The position numbers and the translations under genes were made by a program. The notes below the pieces were generated by a model. It had not been told where the DNA came from, ran no database searches, and saw only the letters and a list, made by a program, of their open reading frames with translations. A DNA stretch of 64,000 nt. Origin: Pseudomonas cichorii. GTDB taxonomy: Bacteria; Pseudomonadota; Gammaproteobacteria; Pseudomonadales; Pseudomonadaceae. The stretch spans positions 1,292,001 through 1,356,000 of the forward strand of contig NZ_CP074349.1 in NCBI RefSeq assembly GCF_018343775.1. The letters run 5' to 3'. Position 1 is the first letter of the stretch. Every line of letters begins with the position of its first letter. This document shows, in pieces, positions 40,532-50,244 of the stretch.

Positions 40532-41809
40532 ATGCGCGCTCTCAAAGTTCTGATCCTTGAAGACAACCCTTTCCAATTGATGGCCCTGCACCAGATGCTC
40601 AACGCCAATCAGGTGTTCCAGGTGTTGGCCGCAGACAGCGTCGAAGTCGCCCGGCAATCGTTGCTCAATCGGGGAGGGGTCGATATCGCCATCTGTGATC
40701 TGCAGATGGATGGCGCGGATGGCCTGGATTTGATCGCTCATCTGGCTCGAAGTGGCCAGGCTCGGGCGCTGATCATTCTCAGCAGTGCTTCGAAGTCGGT
40801 GCTCGATGGCGTGGTTCAATTGGCCCGCAGTCAGGGGCTCGAGGTATTGGGGGGCTTGCAGAAGCCGGCTTCGGCAGCCCGGTTGTACGATTTGCTCCAG
40901 GCATATGGGCACTTGCCCCACGCTCCGGCTCAAAGCGTATCGAAGTCTCAACATGTTTTCTGTGCCGGGCAACTGCTTGGTCCACAGGCCGGTGAGATCA
41001 GCCTGGATATGCTGTCACTGGCCGAGCAATGGATCGCCCACTTTCAACCCAAGGTCAGTGTCGATGGTGAGGTACTGGGCGTCGAGGCGCTGGTCCGCTG
41101 GCAGCATCCCGTACATGGCCTGTTGGCACCCGGCAGTTTCATGTCGATGATTGAAAACGAAGGGTTGATCGTGCCGTTGACCTGGCGAGTGCTTGAGCTG
41201 GCTCTGCAATTGTCTGCCGACGTCAGGTTCCGGCAGGGCGAGGCGTTGCCTGTGGCCGTGAATATTGCACCGCAGGTGCTTGAGCAGACGGATTTTGCTA
41301 CGCGAATCACGGGGCTTCTGGTCCTGTATGAACTACCGGCAAGCATCCTGACTCTGGAAGTGCTCGAGCATGACGCCCTGGAGCCTCAGTCCTGGCAACT
41401 TGAGGCGCTGCTGCGTTTGCGCATGCTGGGCTGCAAGTTGTCCATCGATGACTTCGGGATGGGAGCATCGAACATCCAGCGGCTGTTACAGCTACCGTTC
41501 TGCGAACTGAAAATCCCGACCGAGTTCGTGCGAGGCATGGCGGACGACGCTCGCAAGTCGGCGGTCGTCGCCGGGGCGATGTTCATGGCTCGCCGCCTGT
41601 CGATGGACGTGGTGGTGGAAGGTGTGGAAACCATCGATGACTTTCACAGCCTGATGGTGCTGGAGGCCCCTGCCATTCAGGGCTATTTCATTTCTCGGCC
41701 ATTGAGTGCGGCAGACCTGCTGGTCTGGCTTGCCGAGCGCAAGAGGAACAAACCGCAGGCGGTATCCCGCAAGACGGCGGGTCAGGACAGCCCATGTTCC
41801 TGCAGGTAA
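40532..41809 (+). CDS. rocR: REC-EAL response regulator (RocR-like c-di-GMP phosphodiesterase)
   Basis: The protein has 425 residues. The receiver domain has Asp56 in AICDLQMDGADG. The EAL domain contains GVEALVRWQHP (Glu185), VNIAPQVL, LEVLEHDALE, IDDFGMGASN, VVEGVET and QGYFISRPL. Catalytic Glu, Asn, the Asp pair and Lys are present. In the usual LKID motif the Asp is replaced (LKIPTEFV), and loop 6 reads DDFGMGASN rather than DDFGTGYS, so activity should be tested. ATG 40532 is preceded by GGA; ATG 40526 is the alternative. Its last 28 bases overlap, tail to tail, the convergent LuxR-type gene. RocR counteracts RocA1 output in P. aeruginosa. Confidence 0.75.
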   Translation: MRALKVLILEDNPFQLMALHQMLNANQVFQVLAADSVEVARQSLLNRGGVDIAICDLQMDGADGLDLIAHLARSGQARALIILSSASKSVLDGVVQLARSQGLEVLGGLQKPASAARLYDLLQAYGHLPHAPAQSVSKSQHVFCAGQLLGPQAGEISLDMLSLAEQWIAHFQPKVSVDGEVLGVEALVRWQHPVHGLLAPGSFMSMIENEGLIVPLTWRVLELALQLSADVRFRQGEALPVAVNIAPQVLEQTDFATRITGLLVLYELPASILTLEVLEHDALEPQSWQLEALLRLRMLGCKLSIDDFGMGASNIQRLLQLPFCELKIPTEFVRGMADDARKSAVVAGAMFMARRLSMDVVVEGVETIDDFHSLMVLEAPAIQGYFISRPLSAADLLVWLAERKRNKPQAVSRKTAGQDSPCSCR

Positions 41810-42477
41810 ATGAACAGTGCTGCTTCGTTGCCCAGGCCGAGCTTGCGCATGGCGCTGACTTTCTGGGCGCTGACGGTTTGCTTGCTGCGGTTCAGTTGTG
41901 TGGCGATTTCACCGACGGTGTTTCCGGCTGCGAGCAGGCGAACGACTTCCAGCTCCCTGGGTGACAACTGTTCAAGCGGCTTCGGTCTGTCAGTTCCATG
42001 ATCCCCTGCCTTCAGCAGAACCCGGTGTACCGAGTCGGCCATGAACACTTCCTGTCGGCGGATGCTCCTGATGGCGGCAGGCAACTCGCTCGCCACGCTG
42101 GCCTTGCTCAGTAACCCTTTGACATTGAGCGCCAGCATCGCCTGGAACAGTCCCGGGTTGCTCAATGTTGTCACCACGATAACCGGCAGTTGCGGGAAGT
42201 CGCGATGAATGCGCTGCAGCAGGCGTAAACCATCGTTCTGCCGTTCGGCTGGCATCATGAAGTCCGTGACCAGCACATCGCACTCATGGTTCTTGAGCAT
42301 CAGCAGCAGTTCGTTCGGGGTACAGGCCTGTGCCACGACATGGGCGGTGTTTTCCTGCTCGATCACCACGCGCAGACCGATCAGAAAAATCGGATGGTCA
42401 TCGGCCAGGATGATGCGCAAGGGATGATCAGCGGAAGCGCTCAAGGTATTGCTCCATCGGATGGCGGCCAGAGTCAT
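41782..42477 (-). CDS. rocA1: REC-LuxR response regulator (RocA1-like)
   Basis: The protein has 231 residues. The receiver (LRIILADDHPIFLIGLRVVI, Asp72 in LVTDFMMPA) is joined to a LuxR/NarL helix-turn-helix (LSPRELEVVRLLAAGNTVGE, then IATQLNRSKQTVSAQKVSAM). It is the likely DNA-binding output of the adjacent BvgS-type kinase. In P. aeruginosa the orthologous regulator activates cup fimbrial genes; no fimbrial cluster is in this window. It converges on the REC-EAL gene with a 28-base overlap of the coding ends. Confidence 0.78.
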   Translation of the reverse strand: MTLAAIRWSNTLSASADHPLRIILADDHPIFLIGLRVVIEQENTAHVVAQACTPNELLLMLKNHECDVLVTDFMMPAERQNDGLRLLQRIHRDFPQLPVIVVTTLSNPGLFQAMLALNVKGLLSKASVASELPAAIRSIRRQEVFMADSVHRVLLKAGDHGTDRPKPLEQLSPRELEVVRLLAAGNTVGEIATQLNRSKQTVSAQKVSAMRKLGLGNEAALFIYLQEHGLS

Positions 42478-42727
42478 TGCATACGATGTTGCTGTTCGAG
42501 TATCGCCTTGATCTACAGGCGTTCCGTAGGATTATTGACGTAAGTTATGGTGAATTTTCCTATAGTTGTTGAGCCGATCTGAACTCTGGTTTTTTCCCTG
42601 TCATATTCCACAGGCATGCTCGGTCATCTGAGCCATCCAATGAACCTCGCAGGCGAAAGAACTTTCCGCGCTTGCCGATGGTCAGTGATAAGCACCTTTG
42701 CATTCAAACTGTTGAGTGGTGATCCAG

Positions 42728-43006
42728 ATGGAAAATATCAGCTTACTGCTAAGCGAAGCGCTGGCTCCTTACCAGGTCAGCCTCAGCCCGGAGGGTCTGG
42801 TAACACTGAGGGATGCGGCAGGTGCCATTGTGATCGAGCGTCGTTTCAGCGCCGATCAACTGGGCGATAAACGCCAGCTCACAGATGTCGTGGATGGTCT
42901 GCACCGGGATTTGATGGTTGCCGAAGGCCGTATCGAACCTTGCATGATCGCCGCGACGCGTCACGCCGAACTGAGCCGTGGGTTCACCGCGCCGGCTTTT
43001 GCCTGA
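42728..43006 (+). CDS. Small DUF3509-like protein
   Basis: This 92-residue protein (MENISLLLSEALAPYQVSLS, then PEGLVTLRDAAGAIVIERRF) looks like the DUF3509 family of small Pseudomonas proteins, which have no known function. It has no signal peptide, membrane helix or Cys pair. ATG 42728 follows GGTGATCCAG. It stands alone, with about 250 gene-free bases upstream and a strong terminator downstream. The family call rests on recall and is moderate. Confidence 0.65.
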   Translation: MENISLLLSEALAPYQVSLSPEGLVTLRDAAGAIVIERRFSADQLGDKRQLTDVVDGLHRDLMVAEGRIEPCMIAATRHAELSRGFTAPAFA

Positions 43007-43100
43007 ACGAGCCAGGAACCTTCCTCCTTGCGAGCGTTCACATAAATTGTGGCAGGTTCGATCATTGTGCTCCGGTGATCGAAAACCTCCCAGGTGTTTG

Positions 43101-43138
43101 CCCCGGGCAGTTCTCCCCTCTGCCCGGGGTTTCTTTTG
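43101..43138 (+). terminator. Intrinsic terminator
   Basis: Stem CCCCGGGCAG / CTGCCCGGGG (43101-43110 and 43120-43129), followed by TTTCTTTT. It lies about 95 bases past the stop of the DUF3509-like gene. Confidence 0.85.
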
Positions 43139-43192
43139 TGTGAAATATATCTGCGTATCGGTTTACTGCGCTGAATACATTTCGTACAGCAC

Positions 43193-44077
43193 CTAATTCG
43201 TCTCGAAGAATGCCTTGGCATCCTTTATGTACTGCTCACGCAGTTCTGGATCCAGCCAGTTTGCATAGAAATTCAACAGGCTGGTTTCGCGCAGCGTGCG
43301 CATTTCCCGGTTGATGATTTCCATGGCTTGCCTGCCTTGCGGGGTGTCGGAGCAGCCAATGTGGGTGAATTGGTATTTGGGCGTGTCCTTGACCGGCAGG
43401 AAGGCCAGTTCTTCAGGTCTTATCCCCTGGACCATGGCCAGGGCGCGGGCTTCGGGCCAATAGCTGATCAGAGCCTGCAGACGTCCCAGTCGCTCCATTT
43501 GCAGCAGGCTGCCGACGGCATCGTTGCCATAGTGCTCGTTCAATTCCTGTCTTGGGGTATGGCTGAGAACTTCGTCGATCACGCTCCCGTAACTGCGCTC
43601 GGCAACGACACCCAGCTTGATGCTCTTGCTGTCCAGCAGCGCCCGCAGGTCGACATGTCCGTCGGCGATGAACGGCGAGAACAGGTGCATATCATCTTTG
43701 CGTACCACCAGTCCGTTGCTGAACACGATATAAGTCGGAATCGAAAACACGATGGTCCTGGCCCGTTCCTCGGTCCACAGCAAGGTGGGATCGCAGGTCA
43801 GCTTCGGGTCGTTGAGCATCTGTGTGCCCCGTGCCCGGTTGACCCGCATCAGCACATGTTCATACTCGGGCATGCGGGCTGTGAGGACCGGCATGAACAG
43901 ATCGATAGCGCCCTGGCCCTGATAAGGGCCGGAAAACATCGTCACGGGGGGCATGTCCCGCAGCAGCCAGATCAATGTCTCTTTGGCCTGACTGATGGAG
44001 GGCAATCCGGATACCACCAGGATCAGCAGCAGCCTGGTCAGGCGCGATCCTGCAGATGGCGAGGCGAGAAAAGACAT
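43193..44077 (-). CDS. Periplasmic binding-like protein, TIGR02285 type
   Basis: This 294-residue protein has a signal peptide ending near residue 31 (SGLPSISQA, then KETLIWLLRDMPPV). The rest resembles SBP_bac_3-type solute-binding domains in the TIGR02285 group (GPYQGQGAIDLFMPVL, KLTCDPTLLWTEERA, MRTLRETSLLNFYANWLDPE). There is no transporter gene nearby, so it may sense rather than import. It faces the DUF3509-like gene across the terminator. The function is not established. Confidence 0.75.
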   Translation of the reverse strand: MSFLASPSAGSRLTRLLLILVVSGLPSISQAKETLIWLLRDMPPVTMFSGPYQGQGAIDLFMPVLTARMPEYEHVLMRVNRARGTQMLNDPKLTCDPTLLWTEERARTIVFSIPTYIVFSNGLVVRKDDMHLFSPFIADGHVDLRALLDSKSIKLGVVAERSYGSVIDEVLSHTPRQELNEHYGNDAVGSLLQMERLGRLQALISYWPEARALAMVQGIRPEELAFLPVKDTPKYQFTHIGCSDTPQGRQAMEIINREMRTLRETSLLNFYANWLDPELREQYIKDAKAFFETN

Positions 44078-44325
44078 TCTCTGGTTTCATCCCGAAAAAT
44101 AAAATTCAAGTGAACGGACCGTGATTGGATCGCTATCGTCACGCTTACGTCACAAGTGCTTTGAATCCTGACATCAATGCCAACAGGGTCGCTTTTGCCG
44201 CGGGCTTAAGTTGCATCAATGCACGTCATCAGGCCAGTGTATTTTGCGTGCCGGGGCAATGAGGTCGTTCCACGGGCCGGTATCGGTTAGACTTGCGCCT
44301 TTTCCCCGACTCTAGAAGCCCGTTC
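44078..44325. other. Divergent intergenic region, no gene seen
   Basis: These 248 bases separate the TIGR02285-type gene from yaeQ. A TAGACT at 44288-44293 could be the -10 of yaeQ. I see no repeat or RNA. Confidence 0.3.
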
Positions 44326-44868
44326 ATGGCCCAGCCGTCCACGACCTACAAATTCGAACTGAACCTCACCGATCTTGATCGTGGGGTCTATGAAAGCGTC
44401 AAGCAGACAATCGCCCGTCATCCGTCCGAGACTGAAGAACGCATGACCGTGCGTCTGCTTGCCTATGCCTTCTGGTACAACGAGCAATTATCTTTCGGTC
44501 GTGGCCTGTCTGAAGTAGACGAACCGGCGCTCTGGGAAAAAAGTCTCGATGACCGCGTCCTGCACTGGATCGAGGTCGGCCAGCCTGACGCCGATCGCCT
44601 GACCTGGTGTTCGCGTCGTACCGAGCGCACCAGCCTGCTGGCCTATGGCAGCCTGCGTGTCTGGGAAGGCAAGGTGGTTCCGGCGGTCAAGAACCTGAAG
44701 AACGTCAACATCGCGGCAGTGCCGCAGGAAGTCCTTGAGCAACTGGCCAAGGACATGCCACGGGTCATCAAGTGGGATGTGATGATCAGCGAAGGCACTG
44801 TGTTCGTGACCGATGATCGCGGTCAGCACGAAGTGCAGTTGCAGTGGCTGGCAGGTGAGCGCGGCTGA
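44326..44868 (+). CDS. YaeQ family protein
   Basis: This 180-residue protein (TYKFELNLTDLDRGVYESVK, TVRLLAYAFWYNEQLSFGRGL, IEVGQPDADRL) is full length for YaeQ, which has a PD-(D/E)XK-like fold: Glu in IEVGQP and the YGSLRVWEGKV Lys strand fit this. Its biological role is not established. ATG 44326 begins the conserved domain. It precedes recJ by 60 bases, but the two are not obviously coupled. Confidence 0.93.
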   Translation: MAQPSTTYKFELNLTDLDRGVYESVKQTIARHPSETEERMTVRLLAYAFWYNEQLSFGRGLSEVDEPALWEKSLDDRVLHWIEVGQPDADRLTWCSRRTERTSLLAYGSLRVWEGKVVPAVKNLKNVNIAAVPQEVLEQLAKDMPRVIKWDVMISEGTVFVTDDRGQHEVQLQWLAGERG

Positions 44869-44928
44869 CAGCCCGGCCTTGAACGACACGCCCCGATTGT
44901 TGAATACACAGAGAATCAGCTGAACCGC

Positions 44929-46644
44929 ATGCGCATCGAACCCCGTCTGTTGCCCGATACACTGCCTTTTCTTGGCGACCTGCCGCCCTTGCTCACCCGG
45001 CTGTACGCCGCACGGGGCGTGACGTCCGAGGCTGAACTGGACAAAGGGCTGGCGCGGTTGATCCCGTATCAGCAGCTCAAGGGGATCGATGCGGCGGTAG
45101 AGTTGCTGGTGACGGCGCTGCAGGAGCGCCAGCGTATTCTGATCGTTGGGGACTTCGATGCCGACGGTGCGACGGCCAGTACCGTCGGGGTGCTGGGGCT
45201 GCGCCTGTTTGGTGCTGCGCATGTGGATTATCTGGTTCCCAATCGCTTCGAGTACGGCTACGGCCTGACCCCGGAAATCGTCGAAGTGGCCTTGCAGCGC
45301 GATCCTCAATTGCTGGTCACTGTGGATAACGGCATTTCCAGCGTCGAAGGCGTGGCGGCGGCCAAGGCGGCAGGGCTGAGCGTGCTGGTGACCGACCACC
45401 ACTTGCCGGGCCATGAACTGCCGCAAGCTGACGCCATCGTCAACCCGAACCAGCCCGGCTGTACGTTCCCGAGCAAGTCACTGGCAGGCGTCGGGGTGAT
45501 CTTCTACGTGCTGATGGCCCTGCGCGCCCGTCTGCGGGCCATCGACTGGTTCAACAGCCAGCAACGTGCCGAGCCCAACCTGGGCGATCTGCTTGATCTT
45601 GTGGCTTTGGGCAGCGTGGCCGATGTGGTGCCGCTGGACGCCAATAACCGCATTCTGGTGCATCAGGGGCTGATGCGGATTCGCGCTGGTCGTGCCCGGC
45701 CCGGGTTGCGGGCCATCCTTGAAGTGGCGCGGCGCGAGCCTTCGCGCATCACCTCCACCGACCTGGGCTTCATCCTTGGCCCACGGCTGAATGCGGCGGG
45801 TCGTCTGGACGACATGAGCCTGGGGATCGAATGCCTGCTCTGCGATGACCCGGTCCTGGCGCGGGAAATGGCGGTGCAACTGGATGAGCTGAATCAGGAT
45901 CGCAAATCCATCGAGCAAGGCATGCAGCGCGAGGCACTGGCCCAGCTCAAGGACTTGCCGGTGGAGTCCATGCCGTTCGGGTTATGCCTGTTCGAGCCCG
46001 ATTGGCACCAGGGCGTCATCGGTATCCTCGCCTCGCGCCTGAAAGAGCGTTACCACCGCCCGACCATTGCCTTCGCCAGTGCTGGGGAGGGCGTGTTGAA
46101 AGGCTCGGCTCGCTCGGTACAAGGTTTTCACATCCGCGATGCCCTGGACGCCGTTGCCGCTCGTCACCCGCAACTGATCAGCAAGTTCGGTGGGCACGCC
46201 ATGGCCGCAGGCCTGTCCCTGCCGGAAGAGAACTTTCCGATGTTTGCCGAAGCCTTCGACCTGGAGGTGCGGCGTCAACTCAGCGAAGAAGACCTTACCG
46301 GGCGGTTGCTCTCGGACGGTACGCTGGCAGTCCAGGAGTTTCATCTGGAGCTGGCGCGTGCGCTGCGCAATGCCGGGCCATGGGGTCAGCATTTCCCCGA
46401 GCCGCTGTTTCATGGCGTTTTCCAACTGGTCGAGCAGCGTGTGGTCGGTGAGCGGCACTTGAAAATGGTGCTCAGGACCGAGTGCGGCTCGGTAAAGCTG
46501 GATGGCATCGCTTTCGGCGTTGATCGCGACATCTGGCCCAATCCCAACATCCGTTGGGTCGAACTGGCTTACAAACTGGACCTCAACGAGTTTCGCGGCA
46601 ATGAAACGGTGCAGTTGATGGTGACCCATATAGCGCCCCGCTAA
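44929..46644 (+). CDS. recJ: Single-stranded-DNA exonuclease RecJ
   Basis: RecJ is the 5'-3' single-strand exonuclease of RecFOR recombination, mismatch repair and base excision repair. The 571-residue DHH-family enzyme shows VGDFDADGATAS (motif I), TVDNGI, VTDHHLPG (motif III) and, in the DHHA1 domain, SKFGGHAMAAGLSLP. The C-terminal OB fold is complete. Full length for the family. The ribosome binding site is weak. Confidence 0.97.
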   Translation: MRIEPRLLPDTLPFLGDLPPLLTRLYAARGVTSEAELDKGLARLIPYQQLKGIDAAVELLVTALQERQRILIVGDFDADGATASTVGVLGLRLFGAAHVDYLVPNRFEYGYGLTPEIVEVALQRDPQLLVTVDNGISSVEGVAAAKAAGLSVLVTDHHLPGHELPQADAIVNPNQPGCTFPSKSLAGVGVIFYVLMALRARLRAIDWFNSQQRAEPNLGDLLDLVALGSVADVVPLDANNRILVHQGLMRIRAGRARPGLRAILEVARREPSRITSTDLGFILGPRLNAAGRLDDMSLGIECLLCDDPVLAREMAVQLDELNQDRKSIEQGMQREALAQLKDLPVESMPFGLCLFEPDWHQGVIGILASRLKERYHRPTIAFASAGEGVLKGSARSVQGFHIRDALDAVAARHPQLISKFGGHAMAAGLSLPEENFPMFAEAFDLEVRRQLSEEDLTGRLLSDGTLAVQEFHLELARALRNAGPWGQHFPEPLFHGVFQLVEQRVVGERHLKMVLRTECGSVKLDGIAFGVDRDIWPNPNIRWVELAYKLDLNEFRGNETVQLMVTHIAPR

Positions 46645-46735
46645 TCAGCCGGAACCCGGCCACCTTTCACGTTGTCGACTAGTCTCTGTAGACACAAAAC
46701 AGTCCAGCGCCTGATTTTCAACCTGAGAGGTCGCC

Positions 46736-47842
46736 ATGAGCCTGCTGCTTGAACCCTACACCCTTCGCCAGCTCAAACTGCCCAACCGCATCGCTGTTTC
46801 CCCCATGTGCCAGTATTCCAGTGTCGATGGCCTGGCCAACGACTGGCATCTGGTTCACCTGGGCAGTCGTGCCGTGGGCGGTGCGGGGCTGGTGTTCAGT
46901 GAAGCCGTTGCTGTGACCGAAGATGGCCGCATCACGGCCCAGGATCTTGGCCTGTGGAACGATGAGCAGATCGAGCCCCTGCAACGCATTACCCGTTTCA
47001 TCGAGTCCCAGGGCTCGGTGGCAGGTATTCAACTGGCCCACGCCGGACGCAAGGCCAGCACCTGGCGTCCCTGGCTGGGCAAGCATGGCAGCGTGCCCGA
47101 GAGTGAAGGTGGGTGGAAACCCTGGGGGCCATCGGCCATTGCCTTCGATCCGCAACACACGGCCCCGGTGCAACTGAGCGAAAGCCAGATCCAGGGTCTG
47201 ATCCAGTCTTTTGTCGACGCCGCCCGTCGCTCCCTGGTCGCGGGCTTCAAGGTGGTCGAGATTCACGCCGCCCACGGCTATCTGCTGCATCAGTTCCTGT
47301 CGCCATTGAGCAATCAGCGCACTGACCAGTACGGCGGTTCGTTTGAAAACCGTATTCGCCTGACGCTGCAAGTGACTGAAGCCGTGAGGGATGTCTGGCC
47401 CCAAGAGTTGCCGCTGTTTGTCCGCGTATCGGCCACCGACTGGGTGGAAGACGGCTGGAACCCTGACGAAACGGTGGAGCTGGCGCGTCGCCTGAAAGCT
47501 CTGGGTGTCGACCTGATCGACGTTTCATCGGGAGGCACTTCGGCCAATGCTGAAATTCCGGTCGGCCCCGGTTACCAGACGCGCTTTGCCGAGCGCGTGC
47601 GCAAGGAGTCGGAGATTGCCACCGGTACGGTGGGCCTGATTACCGAACCTGCACAGGCCGAACATATCCTGCGCACCGGACAGGCCGACATCATCCTGCT
47701 GGCGCGTGAATTGTTGCGCGACCCGTACTGGCCGTTGCATGCCGATGACGATCTGGGCGGACGCAAGGCGGTCTGGCCTGCGCAGTATCAGCGTGCGACC
47801 CACCGTGACCAGCCGATTCATGAGTCCGACCTACGGGACTGA
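46736..47842 (+). CDS. Old yellow enzyme, XenA/YqjM type
   Basis: This 368-residue FMN-dependent ene-reductase shows the thermophilic-like OYE class features. CQYSSVDGLANDWHLVHLGSR carries the Cys that tunes the flavin, followed by QLAHAGRKAS, HAAHGYLLHQF (substrate His pair), SNQRTDQYGG and ILLARELLRDPYW. The class reduces enones, nitroesters and other xenobiotics with NADPH. It has a GAGAGGTC ribosome binding site. It is a different subclass from the enzyme at 1354-2493, which lacks the CQY motif. Confidence 0.92.
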   Translation: MSLLLEPYTLRQLKLPNRIAVSPMCQYSSVDGLANDWHLVHLGSRAVGGAGLVFSEAVAVTEDGRITAQDLGLWNDEQIEPLQRITRFIESQGSVAGIQLAHAGRKASTWRPWLGKHGSVPESEGGWKPWGPSAIAFDPQHTAPVQLSESQIQGLIQSFVDAARRSLVAGFKVVEIHAAHGYLLHQFLSPLSNQRTDQYGGSFENRIRLTLQVTEAVRDVWPQELPLFVRVSATDWVEDGWNPDETVELARRLKALGVDLIDVSSGGTSANAEIPVGPGYQTRFAERVRKESEIATGTVGLITEPAQAEHILRTGQADIILLARELLRDPYWPLHADDDLGGRKAVWPAQYQRATHRDQPIHESDLRD

Positions 47843-49960
47843 TCACTCAGGCACAGGGGCCCAGTCAGGTTCCTGTGCAGTTCCATCCAGCAGTTCAGTG
47901 ATACGGTTGCTCAGTGTGGTGATTGCAAACGGCTTGGTCAGCACATGCATTCCCGGTTCAAGAGTGTCCTGCTCCAGGGCGGCGTTCTCGGCGTAACCGG
48001 TCACGAACAGCACTTTCAGATCCGGACGCACCGTTCTGGCCGCATCGGCCACCTGGCGGCCATTCATACCGCCGGGCAAGCCGACATCAGTGATCAGCAA
48101 ATCAATGGTTACCCTGGATTGCAGAATCACCAGGGCCGCAGCTCCATGCTCGGCTTCCAGAACGTTGTAGCCCTGTTCTTCGAGTACTTCGCTCATCAGC
48201 GCACGCACGGCCGGTTCGTCGTCCACCACCAGGATGGTTTCGCCGCCTGCGCTCTGTATGAGTGGAATATCGAGGCTGCTGTCATGTTCGACCGGCTCGC
48301 TGTCGCCAATGAGCTGCGGCAGAAGAATGCAGATCTTCGAGCCTTTCCCGGGCCGGGAATCGATTCTGACGCCACCGCCGGATTGCCGGGCAAAACCATA
48401 GATCATCGACAGGCCAAGACCTGTGCCCATGCCGATGGGCTTGGTTGTAAAGAACGGATCGAATGCCCTGGCGACCACTTCTTCAGTCATCCCGGTACCG
48501 TTATCGCTGACACAGAGTGCCACGTAATGCCCTGCGACCATCTCGTACCTGGCTGCTGTCGCATCATCCAGATAGCGATTGGCAGTTTCGATCTTCAGCG
48601 TGCCGCCGTCCGGCATGGCATCCCTGGCATTGATGCACAGGTTGAGCAGCGAGTTTTCCAGTTGATGGGGGTCGACCATGGTCGACCACAGGTCGTGGGT
48701 GCGCAGGACTTGCATGTCGATGGCCGGCCCGACGGTGCGGTTGATCAGTTCTTCCATGCCCGCGACCAGTTGATCGACATGGGTGGCTTTCGGCGCCAGG
48801 GTCTGGCGGCGGGAGAAGGCCAGCAGCCGATGGGTGAGGGCTGCGGCACGTCTCGAACCTTCAAGGGCGCTGGAGATATAGCGGCCCAGGTCTGTGCGGC
48901 CCTGATTCACCCGTGACTGGAGCAGTTCGATATTACCGGTGATTCCCATCAACAGGTTATTGAAGTCATGGGCCAGGCCACCGGTAAGTTGCCCGACAGC
49001 CTCCATTTTCTGTGACTGGCGCAGGGCCTCTTCGGCAATGCGCAGGGCTTCGGAGTGCAGTTTTTCATGGGTAATGTGCTTGCCCAAGGCGAAAACCAGG
49101 CCGTCGCCCGGCGCAGAGGTCCAGCCGATCCAGCGATAACTGCCGTCCTTGTGCATGTAGCGGTTTTCAAACAATGGCAGCACGTTGTCGATGGCGTGCC
49201 GCAGGGCGTCCTGGGTTCTGGATATATCGTCAGGATGAACCAGATCCAGAATCGAGTTCCCGATCAACTCCCGAGGCTCTCGTCCCAGCACTGCGCACCA
49301 CGCCGGGTTTACCCGCAGGAAATGCCCATTGAAGTCGACCATCGCCAGCAGATCCGGGGAAATATCCCAAAAGGTATTCAGCTCGGCAGTCCGTTGTTCC
49401 AGCTTGGCGGTCTGCTGCTTTTCCAGTTCGATCAGGTCGTCGATCAGTTGCTGTCGTTTCTGCTCGCTGGATTCCAGTGCCTGTTTGTCCAGGACATAGC
49501 GGGTGGTTTCCTTGGTGATGCAGAACATGCCGACGATCACGCCCTGCTCATCGATCAGCGGAGAAAAGGAAAACGACCACCAGGTCTGTTCGGTCTCGCC
49601 ATAGCGAGCCATGGTCAGTGGCATGTCCTTGCATTGATAGCTCTTGCCGGCAAGAGCGTCTTGCACCATGGGCGCCACCTGATCCCATACATCGGCCCAC
49701 AGTTTCGTGGCGTGCTCGCCGATGGCATTGCCCTTGCGCGGCCCAAGAATCGGCGTGTAGGTGTCGTTATGGAAAAAGATCAGCTCCGGTCCCCAGAGCA
49801 GATACATCGACTCCGGTGAGTTCAGAATCAGATTCAGCGCGGTTTTCAGTGAGGCAGGCCACTGTTCTACCGGCCCCAGAGACGTCTGGCTCCAGTCCTT
49901 GTTTCTTATCGTCCGGGCCGTTTCGCTCATGCCCGCTGGAAAACCAATGCTTGTCGTCAC
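47843..49960 (-). CDS. Hybrid sensor histidine kinase (PAS-PAS-HisKA-HATPase-REC)
   Basis: This soluble hybrid kinase has about 705 residues and no membrane segment. The N-terminal PAS-like domain ([37 protein letters not shown]) is followed by a short coiled region (about 165-200) and a second PAS domain ([20 protein letters not shown]). HisKA carries His331 in [11 protein letters not shown]. The HATPase shows [14 protein letters not shown] and [12 protein letters not shown]. The C-terminal receiver has [13 protein letters not shown] and [14 protein letters not shown]. Its stop abuts the XenA-like gene's stop. The start is unsettled: GTG 49960 has GGAG upstream, with GTG 49987 and ATG 49930 as alternatives. 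The signal is unknown. Confidence 0.85.
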   Translation of the reverse strand: MTTSIGFPAGMSETARTIRNKDWSQTSLGPVEQWPASLKTALNLILNSPESMYLLWGPELIFFHNDTYTPILGPRKGNAIGEHATKLWADVWDQVAPMVQDALAGKSYQCKDMPLTMARYGETEQTWWSFSFSPLIDEQGVIVGMFCITKETTRYVLDKQALESSEQKRQQLIDDLIELEKQQTAKLEQRTAELNTFWDISPDLLAMVDFNGHFLRVNPAWCAVLGREPRELIGNSILDLVHPDDISRTQDALRHAIDNVLPLFENRYMHKDGSYRWIGWTSAPGDGLVFALGKHITHEKLHSEALRIAEEALRQSQKMEAVGQLTGGLAHDFNNLLMGITGNIELLQSRVNQGRTDLGRYISSALEGSRRAAALTHRLLAFSRRQTLAPKATHVDQLVAGMEELINRTVGPAIDMQVLRTHDLWSTMVDPHQLENSLLNLCINARDAMPDGGTLKIETANRYLDDATAARYEMVAGHYVALCVSDNGTGMTEEVVARAFDPFFTTKPIGMGTGLGLSMIYGFARQSGGGVRIDSRPGKGSKICILLPQLIGDSEPVEHDSSLDIPLIQSAGGETILVVDDEPAVRALMSEVLEEQGYNVLEAEHGAAALVILQSRVTIDLLITDVGLPGGMNGRQVADAARTVRPDLKVLFVTGYAENAALEQDTLEPGMHVLTKPFAITTLSNRITELLDGTAQEPDWAPVPE

Positions 49961-50244
49961 TTCAGGCAAGCTCCGGTAAAGCAGCACGGATGGGATGGCG
50001 TATTCATGAGGTGTCTGGAATCTATTATCGATGCACCCGGATGGGCACGTGATGTCTCTGAGGGAATTGACCTTTGAAACGTGTCAGGGTTGCACAAGTT
50101 GCGGTTTAACTTTTTCAGGTATGAAGTGATTGACCGGGACGCATCATCTGCAACATTCAGATGCACACCTTAAATCACCCTTGTGAGACTTCCCATTAAC
50201 CTGCGTGTCAATGAATCATCTGACTAGACCTGTGGAGGTTTCTC

